Part shown: one piece after another, positions 50,673-61,792 of the stretch
Layout of the letters: each line of letters begins with the position of its first letter
How positions within the stretch are numbered: the first letter of the stretch is position 1
Assembly (NCBI GenBank): GCA_038373885.1
Contig: JAWZYV010011903.1
Coordinates: 62,001 to 126,000, forward strand
Length of the DNA stretch: 64,000 nucleotides
Source of the DNA: Cheiracanthium punctorium
Taxonomy: Eukaryota > Arthropoda > Arachnida > Araneae > Cheiracanthiidae
Reading direction: 5' to 3'
Position numbers and translations under genes: made by a program
Notes under the pieces: generated by a model
What the model saw: only the letters and a program-made list of their open reading frames with translations
Told to the model about the DNA's origin: nothing
Databases searched by the model: none

Positions 50673-50939
50673 CGAAAAATAATGCAAGATGTATTTTTTT
50701 TGGCAATGGATTGCGTGAAAAGAGAAGACAAAACTTACCTTTGGAACATTCCTGATGATCTATTTTAGGGGCACCTAAGCTGATCTTGAAATTTTAGGGT
50801 TTTTTAAAAGTCTGTGGGTACTCGGTATTTCCCCCAACTTTTCAGGTCAATAGATAATTATAAAGTGTCACAAACAAGAAAAAATCTGGAGTGACTCCAC
50901 TCGACTTTCCGAACACTTACGATTAAGATCATTACCAAG

Positions 50940-51545
50940 CATTTAAATAAATTTTAATCGATGAATAATTCAAATATATATACCAAAATGAAGCTCAATC
51001 GAATGTATCGTTTAAATGCTAGCACACTTTCAAAGAATTTCTCCCCATAGGCTATAATGTAAAAGGAATTTTTGGCATAGCCCTGTAGAAAAACTATAAG
51101 TCCTATACACATCAAAATCGATACCAGTCTTACCGATGGTTGTTTATAACATGTACACCCAATTTGAGCTCAATCGAATGTACCGTTTAAACGCTAGCGC
51201 ACTTTCAAGAATTTCCCCCCATAGGCCATAATGGAAAAGAAATCTTTGTCGTAGGCCTGTAGAAAAACTATAAGTCTTATACACACCAAAATCAATACAG
51301 GTCTTGCGACGGTGGTTTATAACATATATACCTAATTTGAGCTCAATCTAATGTACCGTTTAAACGCTAGCGCACTTTCAAGAATTTTCCCCCATAGGCC
51401 ATAATATAAAAGAAATCTTTGTCGTAGCCCTGTATAAAAACTATAAGTCCTATACACACCAAAATCAATACCGGTCTTGCGACGGTGGTTTATAACATAT
51501 ATACCCAATTTGAGCTCAATCGCATGCCCTGTTCAGGAGCTATCG
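50940..51545 (+). repeat. Tandem repeat, unit 172-175 bp, 3.3 copies
   Basis: The landmark GAGCTCAATCGAATGTACCG recurs at about 50991, 51166, 51339 and 51511, giving periods of 175, 173 and 172 bp. Other landmarks are GCTAGCGCACTTTCAAGAAT, CCCCATAGGCCATAAT and TGTAGAAAAACTATAAGTC. The last unit breaks off at the following CA-rich microsatellite. Confidence 0.9.
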
Positions 51546-51551
51546 TGTTCA

Positions 51552-51592
51552 CTCACATACACACAAACACACACACATACATACATACATCT
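51552..51592. repeat. CA/CATA microsatellite
   Basis: ACACAC followed by CATACATA units at the end of the tandem array. Confidence 0.75.
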
Positions 51593-51760
51593 CGTAAAAA
51601 TAACATAAATGAATTCAGAAGCCCTCTAAACGGGTCAACACACCAAAATCTCGAATTCGAATTTTTTCATGATTACAATACTTTCCTTACATGGTACATG
51701 TTCGGAAAGTAAAAAGAGAAAAAAAAAAAAAAGTAGGAAGTAAAGCAAATGAAACAATAC

Positions 51761-51976
51761 CTTTAATTTATGCGTTGGATCGGCTCCGTGTGCTAAGAGA
51801 AGTTCAACAATAGGAAGGTGGCCACCGGCACATGCGAGTGACAGGGGATTATGGTCATTATTCGTGGTCTGCTTGTTGACATTGGCACCCTTCGATATGA
51901 GAAACTGCACTGTACACAAGTGGCCAGCTCTCGCCGCTTTCATCAGGGGAGTCCTGCCCCCTTCAGATTCGTGTTC
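51761..51976 (-). CDS. mask: mask exon e: ankyrin repeats (EHESEGGRTPLMKAARAGHL)
   Basis: 216 bp, exactly 72 codons, phase 0 at both ends (tgttttttag acceptor, TTAAAG|GTATTG donor). It encodes two ankyrin repeats, CTVQFLISKGANVN and LACAGGHLPIVELLLAHGAD, ending PTHKLK as in the vertebrate proteins. A 172-175 bp tandem repeat lies about 160 bp downstream in the next intron. Confidence 0.95.
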
Positions 51977-52890
51977 CTAAAAAACACAGCATGAAAAATC
52001 ATTCGCAAAACTATTCAAAACAAAAACTTGCATAAAGATACCTCAAAACACGAAATAATATCTAAATTTATAACAAAAAATTCTTTGAGTAATCTCATTG
52101 AGCTTTAAAATTTATAGTCTATTTCTAAATTTGCAGTTCCTTACCTTTTTGAGGTAATTATGCATAAAACAGGTTAGATATTAGGTAATACCCCCCTCCC
52201 AAACAAATTTAATCTAAACGAATGGGCCATTACATTTTTTTTTTTTTTAAATTCCAAAAAATAATTTTTACTTTTAATCAATAAACCACAAAATCTGTTT
52301 TTCAGCAGTTTGTTAAGTCAAGAAATAGTCAATGAGACAATTGATACTGCTAAGAATTTAAATCATTTCACTATTTTCAAGGTTTTTTTTTTTTTTTTTT
52401 TGATAATAATGAGTACCCTCTAACAATCTTTCAAAATGTTACTAATTATGCATTTTCAAATTCAGAGAAATGCCTTTGCAAAGTCCAGAGAAATGTGCTT
52501 TGGTTTCAATTTTGGTATCAAAAAATATTTCTTCATCCACTGAAAGAGGGTCTTAGCTCCCCAAATATTTATTGGGCTATTTTCAAAATCAGGAAGATAT
52601 CTGCTGTGGGAATGTATTACAGAAGATGAAGTGATTAGGTACTTAGTTAAGTCTGATACATAGTTTCGTTAATAATTCTGTAACTAAACAATAATCCAAT
52701 CCTTGTAACTTATCTTTACCCCCGAAAAATTCCCATTTTACTTCTTTGGAGGTAATTATCTCTAGGTTGGGAGCTGCTTTTCTAAATAAATAATAAGCAT
52801 AACAATCATTGAAAATTTTATAAAATTACAATCTAAGGGTTTGAATCAAAAATGAAGTAGCTCCATCTTAGAAGAGTTTGGAGTTACACG
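51977..52890. other. Mask intron, nothing recognised
   Basis: AT-rich, T runs near 52240 and 52385. Confidence 0.5.
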
Positions 52891-54381
52891 CAGACTTGCC
52901 AACCTGGGAAAATCAAAATGTGTAAAACAGCGCGCGAACAGAAATTTCGACACTTTTTGCTATTCAACGCGTGAGCGTTATTTTTTACCTTTCACCATAG
53001 AATGCACGAGTATTATTTTTAATGCATTTTATATCACAATTATTTGTTTGAAGTTTAAGTATTAAATAAAGCTAAGAACAATAAAAGAAAATGAAGTTGT
53101 TGAATAAAAGGCAAATCAATACACCATCTTCCAGATTTCCGATAACAATTTATTAATTATAATCATTTAACTGACTTGAAAAAACTCTCATTCTGACTGT
53201 GCTGACTTCAAGAAGCAGCATAGCTTTTTCGGCTTTCATAATAATAAGGCTTTCCAAAATCTTATTAGACAAGTTGCACCTGAATTCATTTCCGTTTTTC
53301 CGAATAATACTGAAAACCCTCTCACATTCAGCATGGTCAGCTGCTAAAATAGGAACATTGTGTTCGATCAAGAAAGATGTAAATAACAGTTCTGCATGAA
53401 TAACGTCCGACTGTTCCAAGGGCGGATTAAAGGGGGGGGGGCGACCGCCCCCCAAGAAAAAAGAAATTAATGTAAAAGATCCTAAATTGCTTCCATAAAA
53501 TGGATATATGTCATCTTCTAACTAACCGCCCCCCCGAGAAACTTGCATTAATCTGCCACTGGACTGTCCGTCCTCTTTGAAAAATGTTTGTGGACTTTTG
53601 CTGCTGTTAGCACGTTTCACATTTCCACTGTGTTTTGACGAACTCACGTGGCGAGAAATGTCAGTTTCCTCCGTGAGAAATGCTAAAATCACTCCGGCAC
53701 ACGTTACAATAAGCAAATTTCGCTTCTTTGACATACTATACATGCCCATTTTTTGGCTATAACTTTGTTTATAAGTTATGCTGTTTTAGTGGCTATTACA
53801 GGTCATTTATCGAAAATAATCCTCAGAAAATCAATCGAAGTATGCTCGTACTACTGTTTACCCCTGTCTCTTAACCACAATGCGAGCGGCGAGCGTGCGC
53901 TGATGTCTGATAACAAAGAACACCACGTGAGACACACAAGTCACAGGAGAAAGACATACTCCCTAGTAAGCGATTCTCCCATTCGCTCTACTCTATGACG
54001 TCATGACTGGGTAAACCAATTAAGAAATACTCGGCGTCCCATCTGCAAAAAGATTTTTTTTTCTTTGCCTCAGTGGCAACTAAGAAGAATATTTTGATGC
54101 GCATTGTGTCAACATGGATGTGCGATGTGGATCATGGTGCCGATGATGTGCACTTAGATCCATATTGAAAAGGCAAAAAGGCTCAAGCATAGAACATCAT
54201 TTCAATTTAAAACCTAATACATTTCTTTTTAATATCAATTTCAGTTTTAAAGAAATAAACACAAGTTAGGAAGAAAATATCCGGAAATGCGTAAAAAAAA
54301 AAAGCGCTGTATGCGTAAAAGCGTAAACAGCAGCCGAAATGCATAAATTTTACGCGTAAAGCATAAAAGTTGGCAAGTCTG
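52891..54381 (-). mobile_element. Non-autonomous hAT element, copy 1
   Basis: 1,491 bp with inverted termini CAGACTTGCCAACCTGG and GTTGGCAAGTCTG, flanked by TACACG/TACATG. The minus strand keeps two ends of an hAT transposase. One is a BED-type zinc-finger remnant (DISRHVSSSKHSGNVKRANS, 53550-53740). The other is the C-terminal dimerisation region (ADHAECERVFSIIRKNGNEF, FRCNLSNKILESLI, 53160-53420). The catalytic middle is deleted. Copy 2 at 58710-60390 has the same deletion, so this deleted form was itself mobile. Confidence 0.87.
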
Positions 54382-54466
54382 TACATGTACTATCTTGCTA
54401 CAACAGTAACAAGGAAACTTTCAAATTGTTGCTAGGAATTAAGTACTAAAAATGTTTACTACATAC

Positions 54467-54576
54467 CAACTTGGCATAGGATTGCAAGAGAATATCAGCC
54501 ACGTCCGTATGACCATTTTCACAGGCATAGGTCAGAGCGGTGTCACCGGTAGCAGTGGTGGCATTCACATTAGCAC
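54467..54576 (-). CDS. mask: mask exon d: ankyrin repeat (ANVNATTATGDTALTYACEN)
   Basis: 110 bp, two leading bases, ending in phase 0 at AAGTTG|GTATGT. It encodes ATTATGDTALTYACENGHTD and VADILLQSYAKL. In vertebrates the last part reads LLQAGADL, so the usual Gly-Ala-Asp turn is replaced by Ser-Tyr-Ala-Lys here. The reading frame and splice sites are otherwise intact, so I treat this as real divergence rather than a misplaced border. Confidence 0.9.
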
Positions 54577-55185
54577 CTACTTTGAAGTGAAATGAAACTA
54601 AGTCTATGCTCACACATACATTTAGAAAAAATCATTTCATGCACAAAAACTTCACAATTTTGAGCAATTAAATGATAAATAAGTAAAGTATACATAATTA
54701 AAGTTCCCCTATAAACAGGGTTCTACAGCTGAAGCAGGTGCATGGATTGTAACCAAATTTGCTATGTAGACAAAACAGCAGATCCGTTCAAGGAATTTTG
54801 GAAAAAAAAAAAAAAATTAGCTCAAAACATGTCAACTAGGTGGCACTTTGTATGAAAATCAGCAAATTTAACAGCAGGAATCACTAATTCGATATGTACA
54901 GACAATTGCAACTTTTAATCAATAGATTTTAACCTTTTAAAACTAGTTTGGGGCATTTTAAATCTGATTTCATCATGCAAAACACAACCTGGTGGACATT
55001 TTTAAAACTAATCCTTTCAAAAAACTTCCTTGAGTGCATCTCGTCCACAGTCCGCATGCCAAATTTTGTGGCAGTCGGCACACCCGTTTCAGCTGTAGAA
55101 TGCTGTTAATAGGGAGAACTTTAATTATAACCACCCTATATATAGGACTATAAAGGAATGGGATAAATGATTTTAAATCCAATAC
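54577..55185. other. Mask intron between exons c and d, nothing recognised
   Basis: 609 bp, AT-rich, no element ends seen. Confidence 0.5.
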
Positions 55186-55377
55186 CATTAGTAATAAGAT
55201 ATCTGACAAGGTCAATGTGGCCCTCCTGCGCAGCTTCCATGAGTGGAGTGCTAGCACCCAGTTCGATATCAGCACCCGCTTTGATTAGGAAATCGGCCAC
55301 TTCCAAGAAACCACCGCAGCACGCTAGTGTCAATGCCGTCTCCTGAGTTTCCTCAGTCTGGGCATTGATGTCAGCAC
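55186..55377 (-). CDS. mask: mask exon c: ankyrin repeats (ADINAQTEETQETALTLACC)
   Basis: 192 bp. It enters with two bases of a Gly codon after tttgtgtag and ends with one base at CTAATG|GTATTG. It encodes the loop ADINAQTEETQE, a repeat with LACCGGFLEVADFLIKAGAD, then STPLMEAAQEGHIDLVRYLI. Upstream in gene sense it is separated from exon b by a nested Tigger/mariner insertion. Confidence 0.95.
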
Positions 55378-55687
55378 CTACACAAAAAGAGCAGACATTT
55401 TAAATTCAGAGTTTGGCTTCAAAAAAATTTTAAATGCATAGAGAATACAGTGAAACCTACCTAAAAGGAGACCATCCTTTGGACCTAAGAAATCCGTCAT
55501 TCAGAGAGGTAGGTACTCTGAATAGGGTTGTCAGAAACAAACTCATGCAAGATATGTACTATGAAAAATTTATTGAATTTATTATATGTCATGTTTAAAG
55601 CTTTAAAAGAAAGATTTTCCTCAGCTAAACAAGTAGCAATCTCTTAAATCATCCAATTTGAGATAAAACTGAAATTTGGACAGCATA

Positions 55688-56937
55688 CAAAGGGCATTCC
55701 ATAAAAACAGAGTTATTGTTGGTTAACACATTTCTTTTATATTTCCCAAACCTTTATTTCATTTTCAAATAATATCTTTAAAAGCAAATATCAATCTAGT
55801 AAAACATAATTATATTCCTTAAAACTTAATTTACAACTTAAAATGCATAAGTAAGCCTTCCTCAAAGATGTAAACAAACTCTTATTGAAGCACACATTAA
55901 AGTTCCACTTCAAGTTAAAGTTACAGTTCAGCTAAAGTTAGTATTTTGTTGCTTCACTGCAACTGAACTTTCTAGTTCTAAATGTCATATTAAATCATCA
56001 CTTTTTTAATTATTATTTATAAACAACCATTTTTCAATAATTAATTTTTTTTATATTTAATTGTTCCACTAAGCCCTCTGCTCAGTGTTTATGCAAATAT
56101 CATTAGACTTGTTCTGATTGGATGACATGGCAACCTGTGATTGGATGACATGGCAACCTGTGATTGGATGATGACATGGCAATCTATTATTGGTTAATGC
56201 ACATACATAAGAAACTGTGCTAATGCATCAGTGTTCAGTTTTGTTTTTGAAAGCACTGAAGTCCAGTGCAAGGTATTTGTATCTATTAATGTTCTTGTTA
56301 AAATAAATGTTTGTTCAAGCTTTAACTTTTTGTGGTGTTTATTAGTATCAGGGAGCACACAGTTATTTTTTACTTAGTGGCAACACCGCGAAACTAAAAA
56401 ATAATAGTGCAAGCGATTTTTTCAAACTGTTAACTGTACGTTTATACAAAATTCTAAACGAAGCAGATAATTTTATTTTTCTAGTTTCGTGCTTGTTTAA
56501 AGAACTGTTTTATTTGCCCTACAGAAATGGAGATGAACTGGTAGGGAATTGGACATTACATCACGATAATGCTCGCCCGCATGTCACTACTTCTGTTCAG
56601 CAATATCTTAGTAAATGCAATATTAAAATCATGCCACATCCCCCTTACAGTCCAGATCTTGCACCATGCGATTTCTGGCTGTTTCCGACATTGAAGGAGA
56701 AGCTCCGTGGCAGAAAATTGAACACAGATTCTGAAGTTATTTCAGCAGTGGAGGGTTCTTTGAAGCAGCTTCCAGAAAAGGGCTTCTCTACTTGTTTTGA
56801 AAAGTGAGTTGAACGATGGGACCGTTGCATATCATCTGACAGAAGGTATTTTGAAAAAGAATAATGTATTTTTTGCTGTAAATATATTTCTTGATTTTTT
56901 TATGAATTTACTCTCAGTTTTTATGGAATGCCCTTTG
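55688..56937 (+). mobile_element. Mariner element with only the 3' half of the transposase
   Basis: 1,250 bp with inverted termini CAAAGGGCATTCCATAAAAA (23 bp matched) and a perfect TA duplication. The open frame 56493-56807 encodes the C-terminal half: WTLHHDNARPHVTTSVQQYL (second catalytic Asp), then PYSPDLAPCDFWLFPTLKEK (third Asp), and after a stop WDRCISSDRRYFEKE. The left 780 bp shows no transposase and carries a short tandem repeat, so it was probably replaced by other DNA. Confidence 0.88.
56110..56186. repeat. 23-bp tandem repeat, three units
   Basis: Unit TGATTGGATGACATGGCAAC plus CTG, the third with a TGA insertion. Inside the mariner element. Confidence 0.85.
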
Positions 56938-57285
56938 TATTTCAATTCCTTCTGAGAAAAATACGTGCACAGACAACTTCAGAAGTTCTAGCCTTTCAGA
57001 AACAAAGATGATTCAAGATTTGCCCCCAAGGCGAGCAATTTTACCCTTCAACTGCAAAGATGAATGAATTCTTTCTGGGAGGGAAAGGGTAAATAGTCCT
57101 TTAATGGAGGGAAATTAACAGAGAAACTGTAGCCAGAATTTACAGACCAGATATAAATGGTCTTTACAGGTGGTCTCAGAATAGAGGATCTTTCAGAGTA
57201 GTTTCACTGTATAATCATGAAAAGATCTAGCAAAAAAATTTTTCTTTCTTTCTTCTAAAACATAGCAATGCACCGAAAACCTTAC

Positions 57286-57475
57286 CTTGGCTGAGCAAGA
57301 GGGCTACCATTTCCTCGTGGCCTTCTCTGGCGGCCTCCATCAGGGGAGTATACCCCTCGTCATTCACTTCTTCTATGTTAGCGCCCCGCTCTAATAACAG
57401 CATCGCCAATTCAACATGTCCTCCACAAGCAGCAAGTGTCAGAGGTGATTCGAAGCTGTCAGCAGGCATATTCAC
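57286..57475 (-). CDS. mask: mask exon b: ankyrin repeats (VNMPADSFESPLTLAACGG)
   Basis: 190 bp in phase 0 after a tgattgttag acceptor, leaving one base (G) at CCAAG|GTAAGG. It encodes a full ankyrin repeat with LAACGGHVELAMLLLERGAN and the first helix pair of the next, with EEVNDEGYTPLMEAAREGHE between them. This segment is nearly invariant between vertebrates and arthropods. Confidence 0.95.
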
Positions 57476-58709
57476 CTAACAATCAAAGCACATTGTTAAG
57501 ACACCAAATGTACAGTGATGCATACACTAATCAACAGAAAATTTACCCTAATGTAAATTTTCTGAAAACACAGTTGAGGTATTTTCACAGCGATCTGAAA
57601 ACACAGCTACAGTGTGAAAAACATTTACCAGCAGTTTCAATTTTGAATTAAAAAAACTTTAACTCTGATTAAATTTCAATTTAATAATCGTAGCTATGTG
57701 TGCTATTAAGTCTTTGAAAATATTTTTATTTACAAAGAAAATTATGAATAAGTATAGATTTGGAACTCTGTCATTCCATCTTAAGTTTTGCACTCCTGCA
57801 CTAGAATAATTCAATTGTTTCTAACTGTAAGCCAAGACAAATATGAAAGGAGTTCAACATTTGTATGTTATTAAAGTATTTTGACAACATGTAACTTCCA
57901 AGTTTATGATAGCTATTACAAATGAAAGGTAATTCTTTTTATGGCGATATCGTGCAAGAAAGAAAACTAGTAAGAACCATATCTTACAATCTTTACTTAT
58001 ATATTTCCCAGCCAATCTACAAAAGTTTGAGATGATGAACAAAACTCAAAATGCTCAGATTTCATAAACTTTACCCAATATTAAACCATTTAACAAAATT
58101 CCCCCAAACTTTTCTAGAGGTTTATACACATCTCCAAAAAATAAATAAGTAAATAAATACATAAAAATCAAGGATTATTCAAGGCAAATTAATACTTTTC
58201 AAGGATTTAAAATAGAAGCATTTACAAAAGTTGAATGCACAACATTACTTTGTTTTCTAAACAATAAATACTTCAATTAGCAATATTAATTTTTCAAACC
58301 AATTGCAGTAAAAAACCTTTTTTTTTTTTCAAAAAATAACTTTGGCATAGTTACTAGTTCCTCCCCCCCCCCCCCACCACCAGTTCAACCAGATCCAGAA
58401 TCACCACCAGATGATCAGATTGTATAGCTTTATAACATCAACCATTACCTTTACTTTTTAATGGCATTGTAAACAGAAATATATTGTAAGCTACATTTGG
58501 GAAGTACATATAGCTAACTATATTAATGCATATATTTTTTGAATCTTAGGTAGTCATTTGATGATACCTGAAATTAATGAACAATAGGTCCATTTCAGCC
58601 TATCATAATGAAAACAGGCTACAAGTCGACATAACTTTGTACTAAAATTTATTTTGCTGTAAAAGCCCCAAACTTGGGGGCCTAGACAAATAAATCTAGA
58701 GGGTGTATA
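57476..58709. other. Mask intron, nothing recognised
   Basis: AT-rich. C run at 58363-58375 followed by CCACCACCAG. Confidence 0.5.
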
Positions 58710-60390
58710 CAGACTTGCCAACCTGGGAAAATCAAAATGTGTAAAACAGCGCACGAACAGAAATTTCGACACTTTTTGCTATACAACGCGTGAGCGTTAA
58801 TTTTTACTTTTCACCATAGAATGCACGAGTATTATTTTTAATGCATTTTATATCACAATTATTTGTTTGAAGTATTAAATAAAGCTAATAACAATAAAAG
58901 AAAATGAAGTTGTTGAATAAAAGGCAAATCAATTAATACACCATTTTCCAGATTTCTTGTGATTAACAATTTATTAATTATAATCACTTAACTGGCTTGA
59001 AAAAACTGACTGTGCTGACTTCAAAGAAGCAGCAGTAGCTTTTTCTGCTTTATTCAGAAAATCTGAAGTAAAAATCTTTAATAAGAAGGCTTTCCAAAAT
59101 CTTAATAGACAAGTTGCACCTGAATTCATTTCTGTTTTTCCGAATAATACTGAAAACCCTCTCACATTCAGCATAGTCAGCTGCTGAAATAGGAACATTG
59201 TATTTGATCAAGAAAGATGTAAATAACAGTTCTGCATGAATAACGTCCGACTGTCCCAAGGGCAGATTAAAGGGGGGGCGGAGGGGGCGACCGGCCCCCC
59301 GAGAAAAAAGAAATTAATGTAAAAGATCCTAAATTGCTTCCATAAAATGGATGTATATGTCAATCTTCTAACTTCGCACCCCCGAGAAACTTGCATTAAT
59401 CTGCCACTGGACTGTCCGTCCTCTTTGAAAAATGTTTGTAGACTTTTACTGCTGTTAACGCGTTTCACATTTTCACTGTGTTTTGACGAACTCGAGTGGC
59501 GAGAAATGTCATACTTTCCTCCATGAAAAATGCTGAAATCACTCCGGCACACGTTACAATAAGCAAATTTCGCTCCTTTGACATATGATACTATAGACTA
59601 TATATACCCCAGGGGTTGCGCTGGCTCTTTTTAACATTTCGCCAAATTAGATTTTTCCGGACATCATTAAGAAAAGCAATTGTCAATATTTTCGCCCATT
59701 TTCTTTTGCCAAACTAATTTTATTTCCGCAATTTGCAACATTGGCGATCGGCAGTGCGACCCCTGTATACCCATTCTTTGCTATAACTTTGTTTATAAGT
59801 TATGCTGTGCCAGCGATCATTTATCGAAAATAATCCTCAGAAAAGCAATCGAAGTATGCTCATACTACCGTCTGCGTCTACCACTTAACCGCAAAGCGGG
59901 CGCGCGCTGATGGCTGATAACAAGAACACCACGTGACATGAGACGCACAAGTCAATGGAGAAAGACCTACTCCCTACTAAACGATTCTCTCATTCGCTCT
60001 ACTCTATAATGTCATGACTGGGTAAACCAATTAAGAAATACTCGCCGTCGCATGTGGGAAAAGATTTTTTTCTTTGCCTCAGTGGCAACAAAGAAAAATA
60101 TTTTGATGCGCATTGTGTCAACATGGATGTGCGATGTGGATCATGGTGCCGATGCTACCACTTAGATCCACATTGAAAAGGCAAAAAGGCCCTAACATAG
60201 AACATCATTTCAATTTAAAACCTAATACATTTCTTTTTAATATCAATTTCACTTTTAAAGAAATATACACAAGTTAGGAAGAAAATATCAATCTGGAAAT
60301 GCATAAAAAAAAGCGCTCTATGCATAAAAGCGTAAACAGCAGTCAAAATGCGTAAATTTTACGCGTAAAGCGTAAAAGTTGGCAAGTCTG
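58710..60390 (-). mobile_element. Non-autonomous hAT element, copy 2
   Basis: Same termini (CAGACTTGCCAACCTGG / GTTGGCAAGTCTG) and same internal deletion as 52891-54381. The minus strand retains CRSDFSIFHGGKYDISRHSS and SSKHSENVKRVNSS (BED finger) and AECERVFSIIRKNRNEFRCN (dimerisation region). It is about 190 bp longer than copy 1, partly from a GC-rich insertion near 59600-59770. No matching target duplication seen. Confidence 0.86.
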
Positions 60391-60945
60391 GAAGAGGCAA
60401 GTTTTTTATAGCCCAAGTTCAACAGATATTGTTTGAGCCGCAGCTTAAGCCCAAAATTTAAGCTACTAATAAAAATAATTACAGTAAACTCAACCGGCCT
60501 AAATGGGACTGCTGGTAAACTGGTTAAGCAAAATTCTGGTTAAAGGAATGAGGGGAGGGGGGGGGAGGATTCATTCATTGAAATACACTATAATAAATAA
60601 GTCAATTTATTGCAAATTTTTTATATAAAAGAAGGAAAATTTTAAAAATCATTAATTTCAGAGAGAAATAACAAAGAAAAAAACTTGTTTTTATTGATCA
60701 TCAAATTAGTTGCTTAAAGTAAAGGAAATGTTACCAAATAGTTCAGAATAAGTATAAAAATGGCATATTTTTAACAAAAAAAAAAAAATCACAAATTGCC
60801 TAATCTTAAATTTTATAGCTGCAGTCTCCTTTACAGTTCTTAGTGGACACCCCGCGAATATAATAGCATTAAAATGCGTTATATGCTGAACTTTTTTATT
60901 AAAAAAACTTTCATCTCTGGTGTGTAAATAAAATGCAACACAAAC
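60391..60945. other. Mask intron with a possible isolated Tigger-like end
   Basis: TACAGTAAACTCAACCGG at 60481 resembles a pogo/Tigger terminus, without a partner. G run at 60555-60567. Confidence 0.4.
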
Positions 60946-61088
60946 CTGGGCACCAGAATCGAGAAGCAGCCGAGCAACCTCCACATGGCCATCCATCGAT
61001 GCTTCCATCAATGCTGTGTGCATTTCATCTGTTTTGTGTTCACGATCTGCACCCGCTTCTAAAAGGAACCTAACCATTTCCAAGTGTC
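60946..61088 (-). CDS. mask: mask exon a: ankyrin repeats of block 1 (first exon visible)
   Basis: 143 bp coding GHLEMVRFLLEAGADREHKT followed by an ALMEASMDGHVEVARLLLDSGAQ-type repeat. It enters with two bases of a split Gly codon after a tttctctcag acceptor and leaves in phase 0 at CAG|GTTTGT. It is almost identical to human ANKHD1/ANKRD17 in the middle of the first ankyrin block, so several repeats and the whole N-terminal region are encoded upstream, beyond 64000. No further mask exon is visible in 61089-64000. Confidence 0.93.
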
Positions 61089-61792
61089 CTGAGAGAAATG
61101 CATATAAAAATTAATAATCAACCTTCATGTTTATTTAATGAAAAAATTGATACATGTTTTTCCCAATTTTTGTCTTTGATGGCCCTGTTTCAAATTTATT
61201 TATAGCCTCTGGATTTCATTTTTATTTTCATGATTATGTATTATATCTGTTATAATGTGCTTTCAATTAATATTTCACTTGGGAATCCATTTTACGTAAC
61301 TTAAGTTATTTTATATTATATATATATATATATATATATATGCATGTATACATTTTCTCACCAGCCAGTACACTATATTCTTATAAGAAGGGTCAATTTA
61401 TGGTGGAAAAAAAGGTAACCAAATTTTTACAGATTGAAAAACAACTGTTTTTGTACAGTAATTTCTTCTAGTAATATATCACTCCATTCTTAAAAAACGA
61501 TAGTACACAATTTTTCCCCCATTTTCTATACATGATAAAAATACATTACAAAGTGTTAAAATCAAAATGTTTTCAAAAACTTTCCTTTTTTTTTTTCATT
61601 ATTGCAGTTTTGATTTATTCATTTATTTATTATTATTAAAGTGACCATTTTTTTCTGAACCTAAAATCAGGACATTCCTAAACCAGTGTCGAGAGGGATA
61701 AAAATCAATCCCGACCCCCCCCCCCCAATAATAATTATTAAATCAAAGATTATATTCTTGCTAAACTCCAAGCACACTTTAATTACCCAATA
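61089..61792. other. Mask intron, nothing recognised except (TA)n
   Basis: (TA)n microsatellite at 61313-61341 and a C run at 61716-61727. Confidence 0.5.

Larger units (their letters stand above)
55448..57209. mobile_element. Tigger/pogo-like element interrupted by a mariner
   Basis: CAGTGAAACCTACC and GTAGTTTCACTG termini with TA at 55446-55447 and 57210-57211. Only about 510 bp is its own; the rest is the nested mariner 55688-56937. No transposase of its own. Confidence 0.72.
13440..61088 (-). other. mask: mask (ANKHD1/ANKRD17 orthologue), span of the 16 exons visible here
   Basis: MASK proteins are large scaffold proteins with two ankyrin-repeat blocks and one KH domain. From the family, they act in the cytoplasm and nucleus as cofactors of Yorkie/YAP and in receptor tyrosine kinase signalling. 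Sixteen minus-strand segments match the human proteins in order, for example HKTDEMHTALMEA, EEVNDEGYTPLMEAAREGHE, RTPLMKAARAGHLCTVQFL, TGSKLGISPLMLAAMNGH and AEANKNA. All borders are AG/GT and the phases agree from exon to exon, giving about 4,858 coding bases. The N-terminal exons lie beyond the right edge. The KH domain and C-terminus are not found to the left. Oddities are a one-base frame break near 42500 and heavy transposon load in the introns. The identification is very secure; exact ends are by eye. Confidence 0.95.
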
